From Taeniopygia guttata (taxonomy: Eukaryota > Chordata > Aves > Passeriformes > Estrildidae), in contig NC_133027.1 of NCBI RefSeq assembly GCF_048771995.1, positions 102,050,501-102,114,500 on the forward strand: a stretch of DNA of 64,000 bases, read 5' to 3'. Every line of letters begins with the position of its first letter. Positions within the stretch are counted from its first letter, which is position 1. The translations under genes and the position numbers were made by a program. Of the stretch, positions 28,101 through 43,100 are shown in pieces. The notes beneath the pieces were generated by a model, which worked only from the letters and a program-made list of their open reading frames with translations, did not search any database and was not told where the DNA came from.

Positions 28101-31100
28101 TTACATTATTGAATATGTGGCATATATACATTAAACAGAATATTCTGCAATTTTCAAATTGTAGTTAAAAAACAAGTATTACAACAGTAGTTATTTCCTT
28201 TTAAAATTATAACATAATTGTTGATAAAATAAGAAAATTGAAGTCTTTCCACAAAAAAATAGACACATTTTCCTTAAAAAAGTTCTGATGAAACATAAAC
28301 ACAGAGACATCCTGAAAATACTAGAAAAAATGTAAACTGGTATACATTGTTACCTGAAGCATTACTATGTCCTTGTCAAACATCTCTCTCCTGCACTTCA
28401 CATTATGATAGTAATAAATCTGAAAAAAATACCCAAAAAAACCACACCACAATCATTACCAAAGTTAATATTTCATCTAAAATTATTTTACTTTTGTAAA
28501 AAAATAAACTCTGCTATACTGTGTTCATAAACAAAAAAATGAATCTGTAATTTGAAAAAAATTACACAATTTTATCTGTATGCAAAAAGCTTTTTTATAA
28601 AGCAAAAGACAATCACAGTTGCTGGTTGGGTTGTAGTGATGCAATGTCTGAATTTTACAAACTTACAAGCAAAAATCTTTTTGGCTTCTTTAGCTTATGT
28701 TTTAATATATTTGTTTAGCAATTAACTGTTTAAAATTCACAGGAAAGAAAGCCCTTGCAGTTGGAGAAATGTTTTCTCTTTGCTCCATGAATTGCTCTTT
28801 AATCATTTGAGAAACCATCTTTCAGGAATTGCCAGTGTCAGCAAAATGTTAATATTGTGACAGAACTATACTTAACCCAAACCATCCTGGGAAGGAACTC
28901 AACTGGACTGAGCCAGGCAGCAGCAGCACCACAATCCCTGCATGGCACTGAAAGGTGGGAAAGTTTGGTTCTACCACAATAGAGGGAAAATAAATAGGGC
29001 TGACAAATTTCTGCATAGGTCTGGAAATAAACTTCAGCATGCTACAGTCTCCTCTAGACACAAACCATTTCCACCAGAATTACATGACAACAGCTAGGCA
29101 TGCCTTCCCTTTCTTCTCTATCCTAATAATCCACACATATAGATGTTGATTCCTATTATCTGGGAAAGTTCCAAAAGAAGCCGGCTGAACATGAGCTCTC
29201 CCCATAGACAAAGTAAAGAGAAAGGACTTGCAGACTCGGAGTTATGTTATCTCAACTAAATGAAGCTCTTAACTTCAAGATCCTGACCAGCAGTGAAAAT
29301 TAAAACAGAGACTTATTTCACTACCAAAAACTAAGCTGAAATTCCAGATTTGATGTGTGTCTACAGTACTATGGGCACTGCTATAATTGCACAAAACTAG
29401 AGCTCTTTTTGGTGTAATGACAACAAGGACACCACCATATAAAGATCCTTCAAGAGTCAAGAAGTGTCAGAATATAATATATTTGAGCAGCTTAATTCAG
29501 TCTCCTAGCAAATATACATTGCAATTATCTAATGGACATGAGGGCTGACGGGACTGAAGGAATTTTCTTGCAAATAAATCAAGTTAACACCTCACAGAAT
29601 TAAACCCTATTCCTGTTGTAATCTAAGACTTGCTGAGAAAATCGCTTGAGACAATCACCCTGGTGGGTGGTACTGACACCACAGTACCCATTTTATAGCT
29701 GTTATGCTTGGAACACCTAATTTATACAAACACTGAGAACATACGTTTAGAAATTAAAGTCTCCAGAAGTATTAGAGCTAAAAGCCAAGAAACACTTTGT
29801 TCTACACTGCTTCTAATGCTTCTGTGGGGTTTTTGGATTTAACTACTTTATAAATATAAATAGCCATAATACCATAATGCTGCATATTTTTATATCCAAG
29901 ATACTTTTATGTGGAGGTGATGAATGCATTACCACGGATGCACAGATCTAATTCTGCACTTCCAACTGCTGCTGCACAGTACACAGTGAAAAAGCTAGGA
30001 CTCATTAACTGCATTACTAAAACTCTACACACCAAGCACTAAGTTCAGTGGCCACTGCAGCAGTCCTGAAATAAAAAAGCAACTTCTGACTAAAACAAAT
30101 CTAAGATCAGTTTAAAAGCAAAAATACTCAAATTATGCCAGTGCTGATAAAAACGCCTACCTCACATTGCCTTCCATAAGACTGACATAAGTAAAATTTA
30201 AATCAATACAGAAACATAAGGTTTTGGGGTCTGAAAGACCAAGAGCTCCTTCCATACTTAGCACTGGTGAGGTCCCACCTCAAGTGCTGTCTCCAGCTGT
30301 AGGCCCTTCACTTCAAGAAATACACCGAGGGTCATCCAGACAACCAGCGACAGGACAAAGAGAACACATACTCAGGGTATGCCAAGGGAGGTTCAGGTTA
30401 GAAACTGGGAAGAATTTCTTCATGGAAAAGGTTGCTAAAAATTGAAATGGACTGCCCAGGGAGGTGGTAGAGTCATCATCCCTGGAGGTGTTCAAGAAGT
30501 GACTGGACATGGCCCTTAGTGCTGTGGTCCAGCTCACAAGATGGTGTTTAGCCAAGGGTTGGACTCGATGATCTCAGAGGTCTTGTTCAACCTAATTGAT
30601 TCTGTGAAATTATCCTGAGAGAGCTATCAGAAAAGAATGATTCTACAGCTACTGTGCACTTACCTGATTAACAAGAGAGAAGCCATTCCTTCTCCACATC
30701 CCTGCATGCACTTGGGCACATAGGACTAGGCATCGTAGAGGATGTTCTATTAACATGGGTGGGCTAAGCTCACTCTGCATTAAGAAAATGCAATATTTTG
30801 ATGTATATTGAGAAAATAAAAGAACATGGGACTGAAATGAAGGAGGATGATATTTGTGATCATCAAAATATTTGGGCACTACAAAACACAAGCAAATCCA
30901 ACAAACAAGTTAGATGAGCCTATTCACAATCTTTCAAATTGTTAATCACCCTTACATTCTGTCTTTGCTCCACACAGCTACTGCACAAGGGCTTTAGTTT
31001 ATTCCTAAAGACAGTAGCTTTCATAGTTTATAACATTAACAGCAGCAATTTAACAACACTGTAATTTAATTTATTTCATTCAAAGGTTAAGTACTACTTC

Positions 31101-34100
31101 CTTCCAAAGACATTGAAATTTCTTCTCCCTGTTAGGTTTAATCCCCTTTTATTTTACCTTTTTTGACTACCCCTTAAAGAAATAGCATATCAATAAGAAC
31201 AGGCAGAAAGCAAGAAACAGCTGGGGAAGAAAATGAGAACCCAGCCCAAGGAGAAGGAATCAGATCCTACCTGGGGTTCCTAAAAACAGTTTCTATTACA
31301 AAAAGGAGGTTATGCAACCTGAGTCTTAGTTACTTTAGAGAGCAATACTGCCTGCCTATGCTCTAGTCATGAATATCTAGATATTAATCTTTTAAGAGGT
31401 AATTTTACATACTAAAGATATTCTCTCTGCCTACAATTCACAGTACAAAGGCCCTTTGTTATATTTAATATCATCCTACACTTACATGACCAATTTCATG
31501 TTCAGCATTAATTATATTTCAAGAATATACAACATTTAATTACATACCAGGGGTAGCAGCTCTGGAAACTTATATGCCACTTCAGTTTTACTCAGCAAAA
31601 CATGCAAGCCTACAAAAAGACATGAAGAAACCATACAGAATATTACATACAATATTTTAGGTAATTAAAACAGGACAAAAAAGGTCATCTAATTTACTTG
31701 CAGACCATTTTTCTAGACACAGCAACAAGTCTCCAAATTTATGATGTTGGAGCTACACAGTTATTTCCTGAGGAAACATGTTACAAAGAATACATTTTAA
31801 GATAATTGAAGTTTTCCCTTTGTATCTGTATAAGCCTTGCAGTACAAGTGAGATTTTTGTCTTTTTTTGAACCCTGTCATGTCCCCACAGTGAGAGCCAA
31901 GAGTCTTTGGTCTGTCAGGACAAACCATCAACTGCAGATACCTCATCCTTTTTATCAGTCCTTGGGGGTTTATAAAATACCTCAGGAACTAGAATAAGGC
32001 CCCTACAAAACACATTAAGGTTTTCTGGTTTGCTTTCTTTTGAAGTTACATGGACTTTGCTCAAAGATTCAAATATTCAAAGCCATTTGACACTGAGCTG
32101 CATGGCTCTTTACCTAAGAATTACATTCTTGACTTCATTATTTGTGAATTTATTTTTATCACATTCTTTCTGATTCTGTAAAGTAAAATTTACACAGTTT
32201 TTTCAACACAACTGCTGAACAAGATAGGCACAATATGAGGAGAAAGGCATAGCCTAATTTTCTGGTGACACATCTGTTTTATAAATCTGTTCTCTAACAG
32301 AATGTTGATTAGTCTATTCAAGCTGATAGCTAAACATATTCCAACCACGGTCCGTATTTTGTCACAGTTCTTTTGCGTCACTCAAGTGGCAAAAGCAGCA
32401 GGAGCTGCCTATAATACAAATCCAGAGGCATGAGACAATTTCCCCCAGCCTGAATGATAACAAGCTTTCTGGTGACTGAGAACATCTGGCCTGGAAGCTA
32501 GAAAACAGATAAAAAATGGCCAAAATTTATCCTATTCAGGCTTTAAACAATGCCTGTGTGTGTCTTCATGTACACACAAACACAAATCACACCTATAGAA
32601 CATTTTGCATTTCCTGAAATATTTTTCAACTGTTCATACCTGCAAGTAAACGAGAAACTGGGAGATGAATGCTAACTTTTTCCTGAGAAACGCAGTATCT
32701 GATGGTCTCAACTGAATGTCCACACATACTGAGGACAATAGGCTGTTCTCCATCAGTAAACCCACTATGACACTGCATCAACACAGTCAGGCATTTCTTG
32801 TAAGCTTCAATCAATACTTTTTCCTAAAAGAAAGATTGCAGTTTACAGAGATTATGAAAAAAACACAGCTCTGAAAAATAATATAGACAACGTAAAAAAA
32901 ACCCTGAAGGGTTTGCGATTTTTACCTTTAACAACAGTCCTGCAAAATTAAGATCAGGAATCCAACAAAAAAGCCAAATAAGGAGGGCACAAACTGCAAA
33001 ACTAATACTGGTATGTCTGATTAGAAAAGTACCCATTAGGATGTTACTTGGCTTTGGGCTTTTTTTTGTAACTGACATTATGGTAACTTTCTGAAGAATG
33101 ATCCTGCTAGGCTAGTAAAACCTGCACATTAACTACCAGTGACAGATTAAAGCCAGCCTGAATGTTCAGGTATTCCAGAATCACTTATTCCACAGCCATA
33201 TTTTACCACGCTAAAGTTCTGAAATCTTGAAACACTTAGGGAGCAGAAACATGATTTATAATCAAGCAGTATTTGGTAGATCCAGGGCCTACTCCTCCAT
33301 TCCCTCCTCTTTGAAAATTATAAACAGATAGGTTTCTGATACACTATCTTCAGATGTGTGACAAAACTCTCTACAATATTTGTAAAAGCCTTAACCATGC
33401 TCTTCTGAATGGGTCAGTACAAACCACACTAGTGTTTAAATACAAAGTAAAGATTTGCATTTTGTTATAGAAGATGCCCTTGGCTTATAGTGAAGTTGTG
33501 TTTAGGTCAATATTTACATGTATTAATATTTGGGTTTTATCCCTCTTCACAAAGAAAAACAATTCCAAAGGAACTTACATCTAATGCACACCAGTCCTGC
33601 ATCATTGAAATAACAAGTGTTAATTTCATCTGCAGTGTAAATGCTGCTTCCCACTCTGGTTCCATTTCAATGTGCTGTCCTACTTGACGAGTTATTGGAT
33701 CCATACCCTAGAACAAGAAGAATTATACATTTCAACAATGTATCACTGAAATACACTAACAGCAGAGACATGAGACAGTGGTTAGCAGTCCTTATAAACA
33801 TACTGTTCCTGCAACAGGTAAAAAGAACATTGGGGGAATGAAACCACAAGTGAAGAGGTCTATTTGTGTGTCAGGAACAATTTATTCCTTAATACAAGGA
33901 GCAACTCTTAAGATGAACCACATTTTGCCCACAGAATTGTCTTGTCTGCCTCTACAAGTGCAAAATATGCCCTAAATGACACTTCTCATTTTGAACTGCT
34001 CTTCCTTTTTATTGTCCTCTAAGACAACATTTTAAGAAGTGAAGCAAGATGTTATGTTTTAGGAAAACGCAATGGCTCCAAAAGTGATACTGCATTGAAG

Positions 34101-37100
34101 TTATAAAATGAAGAGTAGATCAAATTTCTTCTATTTTAACATCATAATGGCTAACTTGCTGCTTAAGTTTTGTAATTCACAGAATTACGTACCTGCATAC
34201 ATTTGAGTAATTCTAAGAAGGCATCAAAACCCTCCAGGAACTTGCGTCTCAAGTCATCTGACCACTCCGTTGGCTTACTTATCAGCACGTACCTGGGGAG
34301 ATTAGAAAGATGCAAGTGTTCATTTTTGATTTTTTTTTAAAGTCCTCAATTTCTCAAATCAGCACATAGTTAGTATACTTACTTGAGATCCAAAATGAGG
34401 CTCTGGACACGCCTGAATTTGAAAGCCTGCAGAGCAGTGTAACGTTCAAACTGAAACCTGCCTTGGATGTCACGGTGCCTTAAATGATCCATGAAAGTTT
34501 TGATGATAGTGGTCATGAGATTCTCTTCCGTTATTAGCATTCGAGCCTATGCCAAAGTACATTGAAATTTGCTGTAATTAGCAGACAAAGCTAAAAAGAT
34601 TCTCACACTGCACCATGAAGTTTATAAAATACATTTTTTTAAAATCCAAAATAATGACATCAATAATTAGAACAGAACACTGAAAAGCACTCTTTTCACA
34701 GAATCACAGAAGACAAAAAAAAGGAATCTAGTCAAAAATCATCATAAGCCAGATTTCTTTTTTCAGATCCTTTCTGTACAGAAGTCTGTGTATGGTAAGG
34801 CCCCTGCTAATCTATATAATTATGGCACAAGACATATTATTATGTGTCTTATAATTAACTTGTACCTCCCTTTAAGCATGTGTTGTCTCCTCTCATATAG
34901 TTTGAGGCCCTTTAGGGGAGTGACAGCTCTTCTGCTTTCTGTTTACAAACTATCAAGAGCTGTGGTGAGCAGAGCCTCTTCTGAACTGTACATGCAATTT
35001 CCACATGGAAATTTCATGAAATAACCTCTAATTTTCCTCAAGGTCTACAGAATATATCCATGTGTTGTATGAAACAAATCAAGAAAGTCTGACAAAGATT
35101 GTCTTCATCACCCAGCTTAACCTAACCCAACTTCACAAAAGAGGAGGGGGCACTAAGTTATTGCCAGCTCCTACTCATGAGCACTTCCACAATTCCCCCA
35201 TTCTGTTGGTTCTCCAGGTTAAATGGGATGAGCCTTACAATCCTTGGATCTGGCTAGTAGACCCAACAATATTTGGCACTCTGATTTACCACAATGACAT
35301 TGTGGCTCTTGACTACAGCTTCCAGGTTCTGCAGCTGCTAATGATAATCCAAAATAGTTTCTAAAATGCTGCTGCAGTTGGGAAAAAGGATCTACTGATT
35401 AACATTTTCCTCCCAAAAAATCATCACCAACAGAGCTGTCCGTCCACCCTCAAACCAAAAAACCACAGCTCCTTGAGAGCTCAAACTCTTAAATTAATAA
35501 GATCAGTTTGAAAATGTTACTGGATGATGGTGGGGTGGTTTAAACTCTTCAACTTATTCATTTCGTTAAGAACGAGTGGCTATAAATATATTGAAAAATA
35601 ATACTTAGTTCATGTGATAGAAGCTTATCATAATTACTTTCATGTCATCAGTCTATTCTATCATTCTGCACAACAGTCAAAATGCATTTGCTTTGCTTTT
35701 TTGTGTGCTTTTAAAATAGAACACATATAAAAAGGGTAGTGCAATTACTCTGCCCTGGGAAATGTTTGAAATTACTTTTTCAAAAAGTAGTATTGTTCCA
35801 CCCCATCTGCCAAAGGGAAAAATACCATAACCATCTGAATATTAGTTGGTGAAGTCTAACTGTACGTCTGAATATTGGCAACATTCTTACTGAAAGCATC
35901 AAAATTAAAAGAGGTAATACAATATTGTCCTGAACCATGGGAACAAAATCCTGAGTTCCTGTTGAATTCCCATGAATATCATCCACCCCTAAGAAACTGA
36001 AGTTTTCTCAGTATTGTGATTGCCATGCTACTATTGAATTTAAGAGCTCAATGAAGCTTATTCAATTTGGAAGGATTCAGAAGCATTTATTTTTTAAACA
36101 ATTCTGGGTATAAAAATTAGACTTTTATTCCAGTACAGATTCAAATTTTAATTTGTCCAGTTCATAATACAAGCAAAGACAGACTTAAATGAAGACTGGA
36201 ACAAAAAAAAAAAGTTTCCCAAACAAGATGGTGAAGGACCGCAGATTTAGTGAGCTGGGAGAAGTCACAGCGCTTGCAGCACCAAAACAAAAGTTAACTG
36301 GAAATCTAAAAGAAGGCACTGTCTTGAGACTCAAAGTACCAAAGGAAGTAGGGAGTATCATGAGATAATTCTTGCTTGCACTTGTGTTGATTGGAAAATG
36401 AACATAAAGTGGATCACTTATAAAATTGCACCAGAATGATGCTCTGAAACCATGATATGCAAACCATAATATAGACTTCTACAAACAGTAAATGTGGCTC
36501 AGTATGATGAGGAATTTAAATGGTATGTATATTTAAATAAATATGAAAGCACCTTTCTAAAAAAAAGTAAAAGAAAAATGTAGAAAGAAAAACCAGAAAC
36601 ACCCAGTCCACTCTGGGAAGCCAGTCTGAAACATCCTGATGTTATGCTTTCACTTCTAAACCCATAGCAATGTATGCAAACAGTCTGACTGTTCTGCATT
36701 TCCACAGTAATGTTAAAGAAATCTGCAGCCTTGATTTATGAACTTTGAGTGGGTTTTAACAAATAAAGATTTCCTTTTTTGGTCTTTTAGTACTTACAAG
36801 AGAAGGCACTGTGAATATCTGTATCGAGAGGTCAGCAATTGAGAACTCTCTGTCGTGGTCATCTTTCATAAAATCACTCTGCAATCGCTCATAGTTCTAT
36901 TAAGAAGGAGGCAAAAAAAGGCAAGGAGTGCCAACTATCAGTTTTTAAAAGAAAGACAGGCACTACTCACCAGAGTAGGTACAGTGAAGAGTTGGACAGA
37001 CAGAGCAGCCACCGATACTGCCCGTTCGTGATCATCCTCCATATAATCTCTCTGCAACTGCCGGTAATTCTAAACAACAAGGGGAAATTCACCTCTAATC

Positions 37101-40100
37101 CACACTGACCTGATTTTTTAACTTAAATGTCTGCTCTGGGAAACTTTAATGCCATGAAAAAGGGAAGAGTAGCTCTAATGGATTATTATTATGGTATTTT
37201 GTACAAAGAATATGACAACTTAATCTGCTCACATGTGAGATCTACTCACTCTCATTTTCACAATAAAGGCTACTATTTTATTTTCTACCCAAGAGTCTGC
37301 AGCAGAGTGAGCAGAATTTTACAGTGCTGATTTAAAGCATTTCAAATACCAGTTACTGCACAAATACTAATCAGCATGACTGAATTTCAGCATTATTTCT
37401 AAGCAGTGCTATAACAGCTTATACCTCAACAACGAGCAGTGATTAGCTCTTAAGAAGTGATAGCCTGCATAGCTGATGGTGAAGGCAAAAACATCTGAAC
37501 TGCTTTAGAAATGGGGCGTCTGAAAGGTCATTTCCTTCCCAAGAAATGAGATGCCATTATAACTAATATACTGAAGAGTAAAATAAAATTTCCAGCATTT
37601 AATTTCAAATTTTCACTTCCATAAAAAGGAAAAAAAAATTGAGTAAGAATTCATTTAAATCACTGTATACTAACTAGACTCTCTTCACTAGACAGTTTTA
37701 GCATTTAATGGCTCTTTATAAGAAAGATACTTACTCTCGCAAAGCGGATAGCAAAAAGTTTCTTGTATTTCAAATCCATAAGAAGACTGCTCATGAATAA
37801 CTGGTGATATACATTTCTAGCTCCTGTCAACAAAAATGAATGAAATATTGCATGTCACTATTTTCTATCAACGTATTATGAAAACATTTAGAAAAATAAT
37901 AGAATTAGGTAAATGTGCATTTCAGAGTAGAAGCTGCTTTGATGAAGTCTGTAAGGTGGTAACAAAGGATAAAGAAGAATAACAAATCAAAATTCTTCAA
38001 GAGGCATTATTTATTACTCCTGTATAAGATAGCACTGTTGAATGGGAATATATAAGGGAAATTGGCAAAACAAGAACAGAACTCTGTTCCTCTACAGGAT
38101 AAACAGGGGATTTAGATGGGAAAAGAAGAGAATACTATTACGAGAAGTCTTGGGAACTGCAACAAATTTTCCTAGTTGGGAATATCTCCATAAAGTAATC
38201 AGCTAAGGTATCTCTGAATTTCTAATCTGTCTGGACAGCATCTCAGAAAGTATTATCAATACAAATTATATTAATCTCTATGGAGCTTGGAAAAAAATGC
38301 AAATATGCATAACTTCTTCTGTAGATCACTTTTTAATCAAAAGCCATGACACTATCTCCTTAATGCAGAGAACTACGGAATATGAGAAAAAGTAGAGAAA
38401 TATTGATGTCGAAATAGAGATGTAAAAGTTACTCCTTGCTTACATGAAAGATATTATCCTAAATAAACTGGTATAAAAATGTTGTAATACTCGTGAAAAG
38501 CAGTACTTTTCGTATTACAAAACTTGCAGTGCCAGGACTTCTTTCTCAAGATAAAGGTATTAGATAAACAAAACCTACAATAATAATTTTCTCCATACTA
38601 CATCCACTTTCTACCTTACTTCTTACTTATTTTATTGCTACTCCAAGAAGTTCCCCAGCAGACATATTGCATCATTCCCTACCTGTTCTTTGTTCTTCTC
38701 TTTCTTACACCTGGCTTTACACTCTCTTTCAGGGTATCAAATCAGACAGAGAATCAATGACGGAATAGAAATTAAGTACCTCCCCTTCCTCAAAATTGCA
38801 ACTTTTCTAGCTGATTCCTTTATATCAAACAGCCTTTCAAGGTTTCAAGAGCTCTAAAACAACAGAACAGTAATTTTCACTGAATGTTCTCAGAATACTT
38901 AAGAATACCTCATGAACACAAACATGATTCAAAGCAGACTCTGCCTTATCCCTTAAAAATAGGCATTTTGGTAGATATGAAATGGATGCTGAGATCCTAT
39001 AAAGCAGAAACATCCCCAATTTCTCTATCATTTATTCAATTCCCATTAACTATCACTATCATTTGCATATTCTAGTCAATTTTAATTTTAGACCACTTTG
39101 AAAAATCAGACCTAAAACCAGCCCCATCTCCAAATGGTTTCTGTATGTTCTTGTCTTAAATACACTTGGGAGTGGATCATGAAGGGTGAGATTGTAACAA
39201 ATTAGCTAAAATTACCCACAATACACCACAGTAAAAATGATCAAATATTAGTTGATACAATAAAAGGAAAATTTAGGCATAGCATTCTCTACCATTTTCC
39301 AGAGCTTTGTTTAAACTCACCTTTCCACAGTTTAGAATCATACAGCATCAGCTTATCTACAAGAGAAGAATTTTCACCATCTGGACCTTCTTGCAAACCA
39401 ACTTGACACAATATTCGGCGAAGGCCATCTTAATTAAGAGAAATGGTACAAGTTAGTTACACCTCAAACAAAAATGTGTGTTATTTTGACATCCTGAAAT
39501 TTTCATACAACACAGAAGCCCTCACACTGCCCCCTTTTTCATGACAACTGAATAACAGCACTCATATTGTGCTGATAAAAACACAAATATTTCACACCTT
39601 GCAAGTTTCACGCTAGCCTTTTGGAACACAGTAACATAGTGAAAATTACCAAACACAATGATTTGATTTAAAGTTATGAAATTAAAATGTGGTTCCTTAT
39701 AAAATAAACAGTTACACAACAGACTAATTTCCCAGAGTTTAGATTTCCTGATGAGACTCCATTGAAAAGGGAAATATAATTAATACATGAAATTACTTGT
39801 ATATTTATGCTATCATTTTAAGGCTTATCTGCATATTTTCTTCTAATGAAAAGAAGCAATAACTGTAACCACATGAACATGTAAGTCATATGCTTGCAGA
39901 CAAGCCTGCATCTGAAACACAGCACAGCCCAGACATGCTCCTGTTAAGAATTTTCAATCTGGCTTTGCACTGCAGGTAATGCATATTCCCTTAGAACTAT
40001 GGGACTTACAGCCTTTAACTTCCACACCCTGCTTGGCATCTCAGCTCCTCGGGCAGAGTGGCTTAGTGCTGTGTACACTGCACCATGTGCTGCATGGTGC

Positions 40101-43100
40101 AGAAATATACACTCTGAGAACCCCTGCAGCAGTTTGGGGTTATTCCTTTTTGCTTTGCAGAGTTCAGTTCCAACTACTGTTATGAAGGACAACAAATTAA
40201 TGGAAAGCATTGTTCAGCAATTGTCAAACAGACACTGGAATAAGTGGAAGAAGGGATATTTGCTAGGCAGGATGTACTGGTCAAACTTCTGACTGAGTTC
40301 CATAGAAAAGCTTTTTCTTTTTTTTTTTTAATTACCAGAATTTGTCATTCCTTTGACAGCAATCATCCAACCTAACTCTGGCACAGCAGAAGATCCCTCT
40401 ACCTCTCACTCAGCCATTGTTCAGGGACATTTCAGTGTAACCACCCAAGCACCAACTTTATCACCCCATGTTGCAGATGAAGGGTTTTACAGACTGTTTA
40501 AAAGACTGAGCAGAATTTAGTTGTTTGGGTGTGTCTGTTAAAAAGCTAAGGGAAACCAATTCTTTCAGAAATGCATTTCACAAAACAAGACTCAGAGTAC
40601 AATATTGCATCCCAAGACATGAAGGCAGTTCAAGTAAATGAGCACACTGGTCACAGACAAGATGTATGTGTGCTGTTTACAAACATGCCTTTTGCCCTTC
40701 TGAAACATAAAGAACTCAGCACTTAACGACCTGAACTTTTCAGAACTTCAGAAACACTACATACAAACTCAAAATTCTGCACTTTCTTCTGCAATATGAG
40801 ACACGAATGACATATTCAAGTTACTTTTTTGCAACAGTCATTTAGTGCTGAAAATTAATGACTGTGGCACCTGACACAAATGACGTGGCACAAGACTGGG
40901 CTTAAAATGAGATAGACAGTGCCTGCCTACATGTTTCACTGGAAGGAAAACTTCCTATAGAAGGAAATTTCCTTCATAACTCTTTCCCCTTTCTCCTAAT
41001 ACCTACAACTGCTACCATAACTTTTGTTCAAAAGTTTGATTTACTAATCTTTAAAATTTAAACACAAAGTATTTATGTTTCAAAAATGAGAACATGTTAC
41101 AAAGACCCTGTGCATGAAATCTTGGTTTTCCAACTATCAGTCTAATAAAACAGTCTCTGAAGAAATGATGCACTTATTCAGGATGTATGTGCAATATGAC
41201 AGCTGAGTGTGCTTTGCTAATACTTCTTGCTAACATTTCCAGATGAAAAAAATACAAATTGCAAGGGTGTCTGTATCTACATTTATCCATATCAGCAGTT
41301 TGGCACTTTTCCTTTTATTTCCTCTCATACCCTCATACCCTCTCATCTTCACAATCTTATGATTTACCAGGACAAAGGGGGAACAAAGTCAAAACAAAAA
41401 CTGAGCTTTCCCATAAAATCTGATACTGTGTATCTTGATTCCTTTGAAGAAACCTCTTTTAAAAAATCTGATTAAGACTTTGTCAGCTTTTATACTTACC
41501 AAAACCTTCTACAATTCCTTACATTTTCTCTGTTCTACTTAGCAAAAAATCTGAAGCAATCGCTTTCATCTACATTCATCAAATTACTTCTGAATAATTT
41601 TGTTTTATCTAATCAGACAGGCTATTTTCAGCCTACTGCATTCATTTAAAAAGAAGTAGGGACTGAAAAAATAGCTTTTTGGCATACTGCATTTGACAGC
41701 AATTCTCAGCTTCTGTTCAACAGCAACTAAATAGAAAAGACTACGTGAGACTGGTAGCACTTTCACATGGAAGTTAGAATTCAGAACAGCACTTCAGTAA
41801 GAGAAAATAGAATGAAGTCTGACAAGTTATTAATAGCTTTGCCTTATACATTACATATCTGAAATAAGTAGACAAAATTGCTTCAGAAAATGAGCTCCTC
41901 TCACAAAAATTTTCTAACTTATCTCAAAAAGATCAATTTTGCCCACCTGAATATCCAATAACACTGCCAAGCCAAGTTAGGAGCTTCAGACCAAAGCTCT
42001 GATGGGCAACAATAGATGAATGCATAACTTGCACTTTCAATGGCTTTGTCTGGCGACTGGTATTTCTCTTAAAAAGAAAAGGAAAAAGGAGGCAATGCAT
42101 ATTTAAGTGAGGACCGGCATATACTTCTATACAGAAATGCAGCATTCCTGTGATTAATTTTGATAATTTATAATATTATATATTCTAATTACTAACACCT
42201 ACATAGCAAACCCAAAAAAAACCTGAATTTTGTTTATCCTATTAATATTTGAAGGACCTTATTATGCAATATCAGCATATTTAGGTCAAGCCATTTTCCA
42301 CTCTTGGCCTGTTATCAGTGCTCACACTGATCAGCTGCATTTTACTGATAAACAATCCCATGTTCAACCCAAGACAACCATGCATGTTTGTCCCTCTCAA
42401 CATGACAAGCAAGTCACACACCAGCCCATCATGGAAACTGACTGAGCACAGTCTATTTTCAAAAATACAAATTAAATATTGAGAATTTACCCTCATCTAT
42501 GTATTAGAAAGCATAATAGTTAGATGTTACACATAAAAGCTATTTGTTCTTTGCCTGCATGGGCAGCAAGTTAAAAATATTGCACAACATTATCTTTAAA
42601 AATATGCTAATGCTTTTAAAATACCTTAAATAGTCAAGGAACAGTAACTCTAGTTGCAGCATTTGTTTTTCAACAGTTGCAGTATCATACATAAACTATT
42701 TATTTCATGTGATTAAGTACTGCACTGCAGCAGTTAACAAAAAATTAAAAGAAAACATTATTCTCCCATTTTTACATGGAAGAATCTTGCAATATATAGA
42801 TATTAATATATATGCATATATAAATGCATAGATGCAAAATGAAAATATTTGCAGTTTCACACTTGGATTCAATGAGTAATAATTTCCATAACTGTTGCTG
42901 TGAAAGACATAAGCAACTTCACACTATAAGAGAAAAACTGTAATAATTTAACTTCACTGATCTGAACTAGCATGTAATTCTAAAAGATACATTCAAAGTT
43001 CCTGGCCACATCTGGTTTATGAAGGAAAAAAGTGTCTACAAACTTCCTTTTAGAAAATTATTTTGGTTGTCAGGTAGGCCACAGTAGGAAAAAAAAAATC

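Noticed and set aside
35062-35364. Plus-strand 100-codon open frame in the intron before exon 12
   Set aside because: No domain, no splice-site support and no repeat signature; probably chance. A protein search of this frame would settle it.
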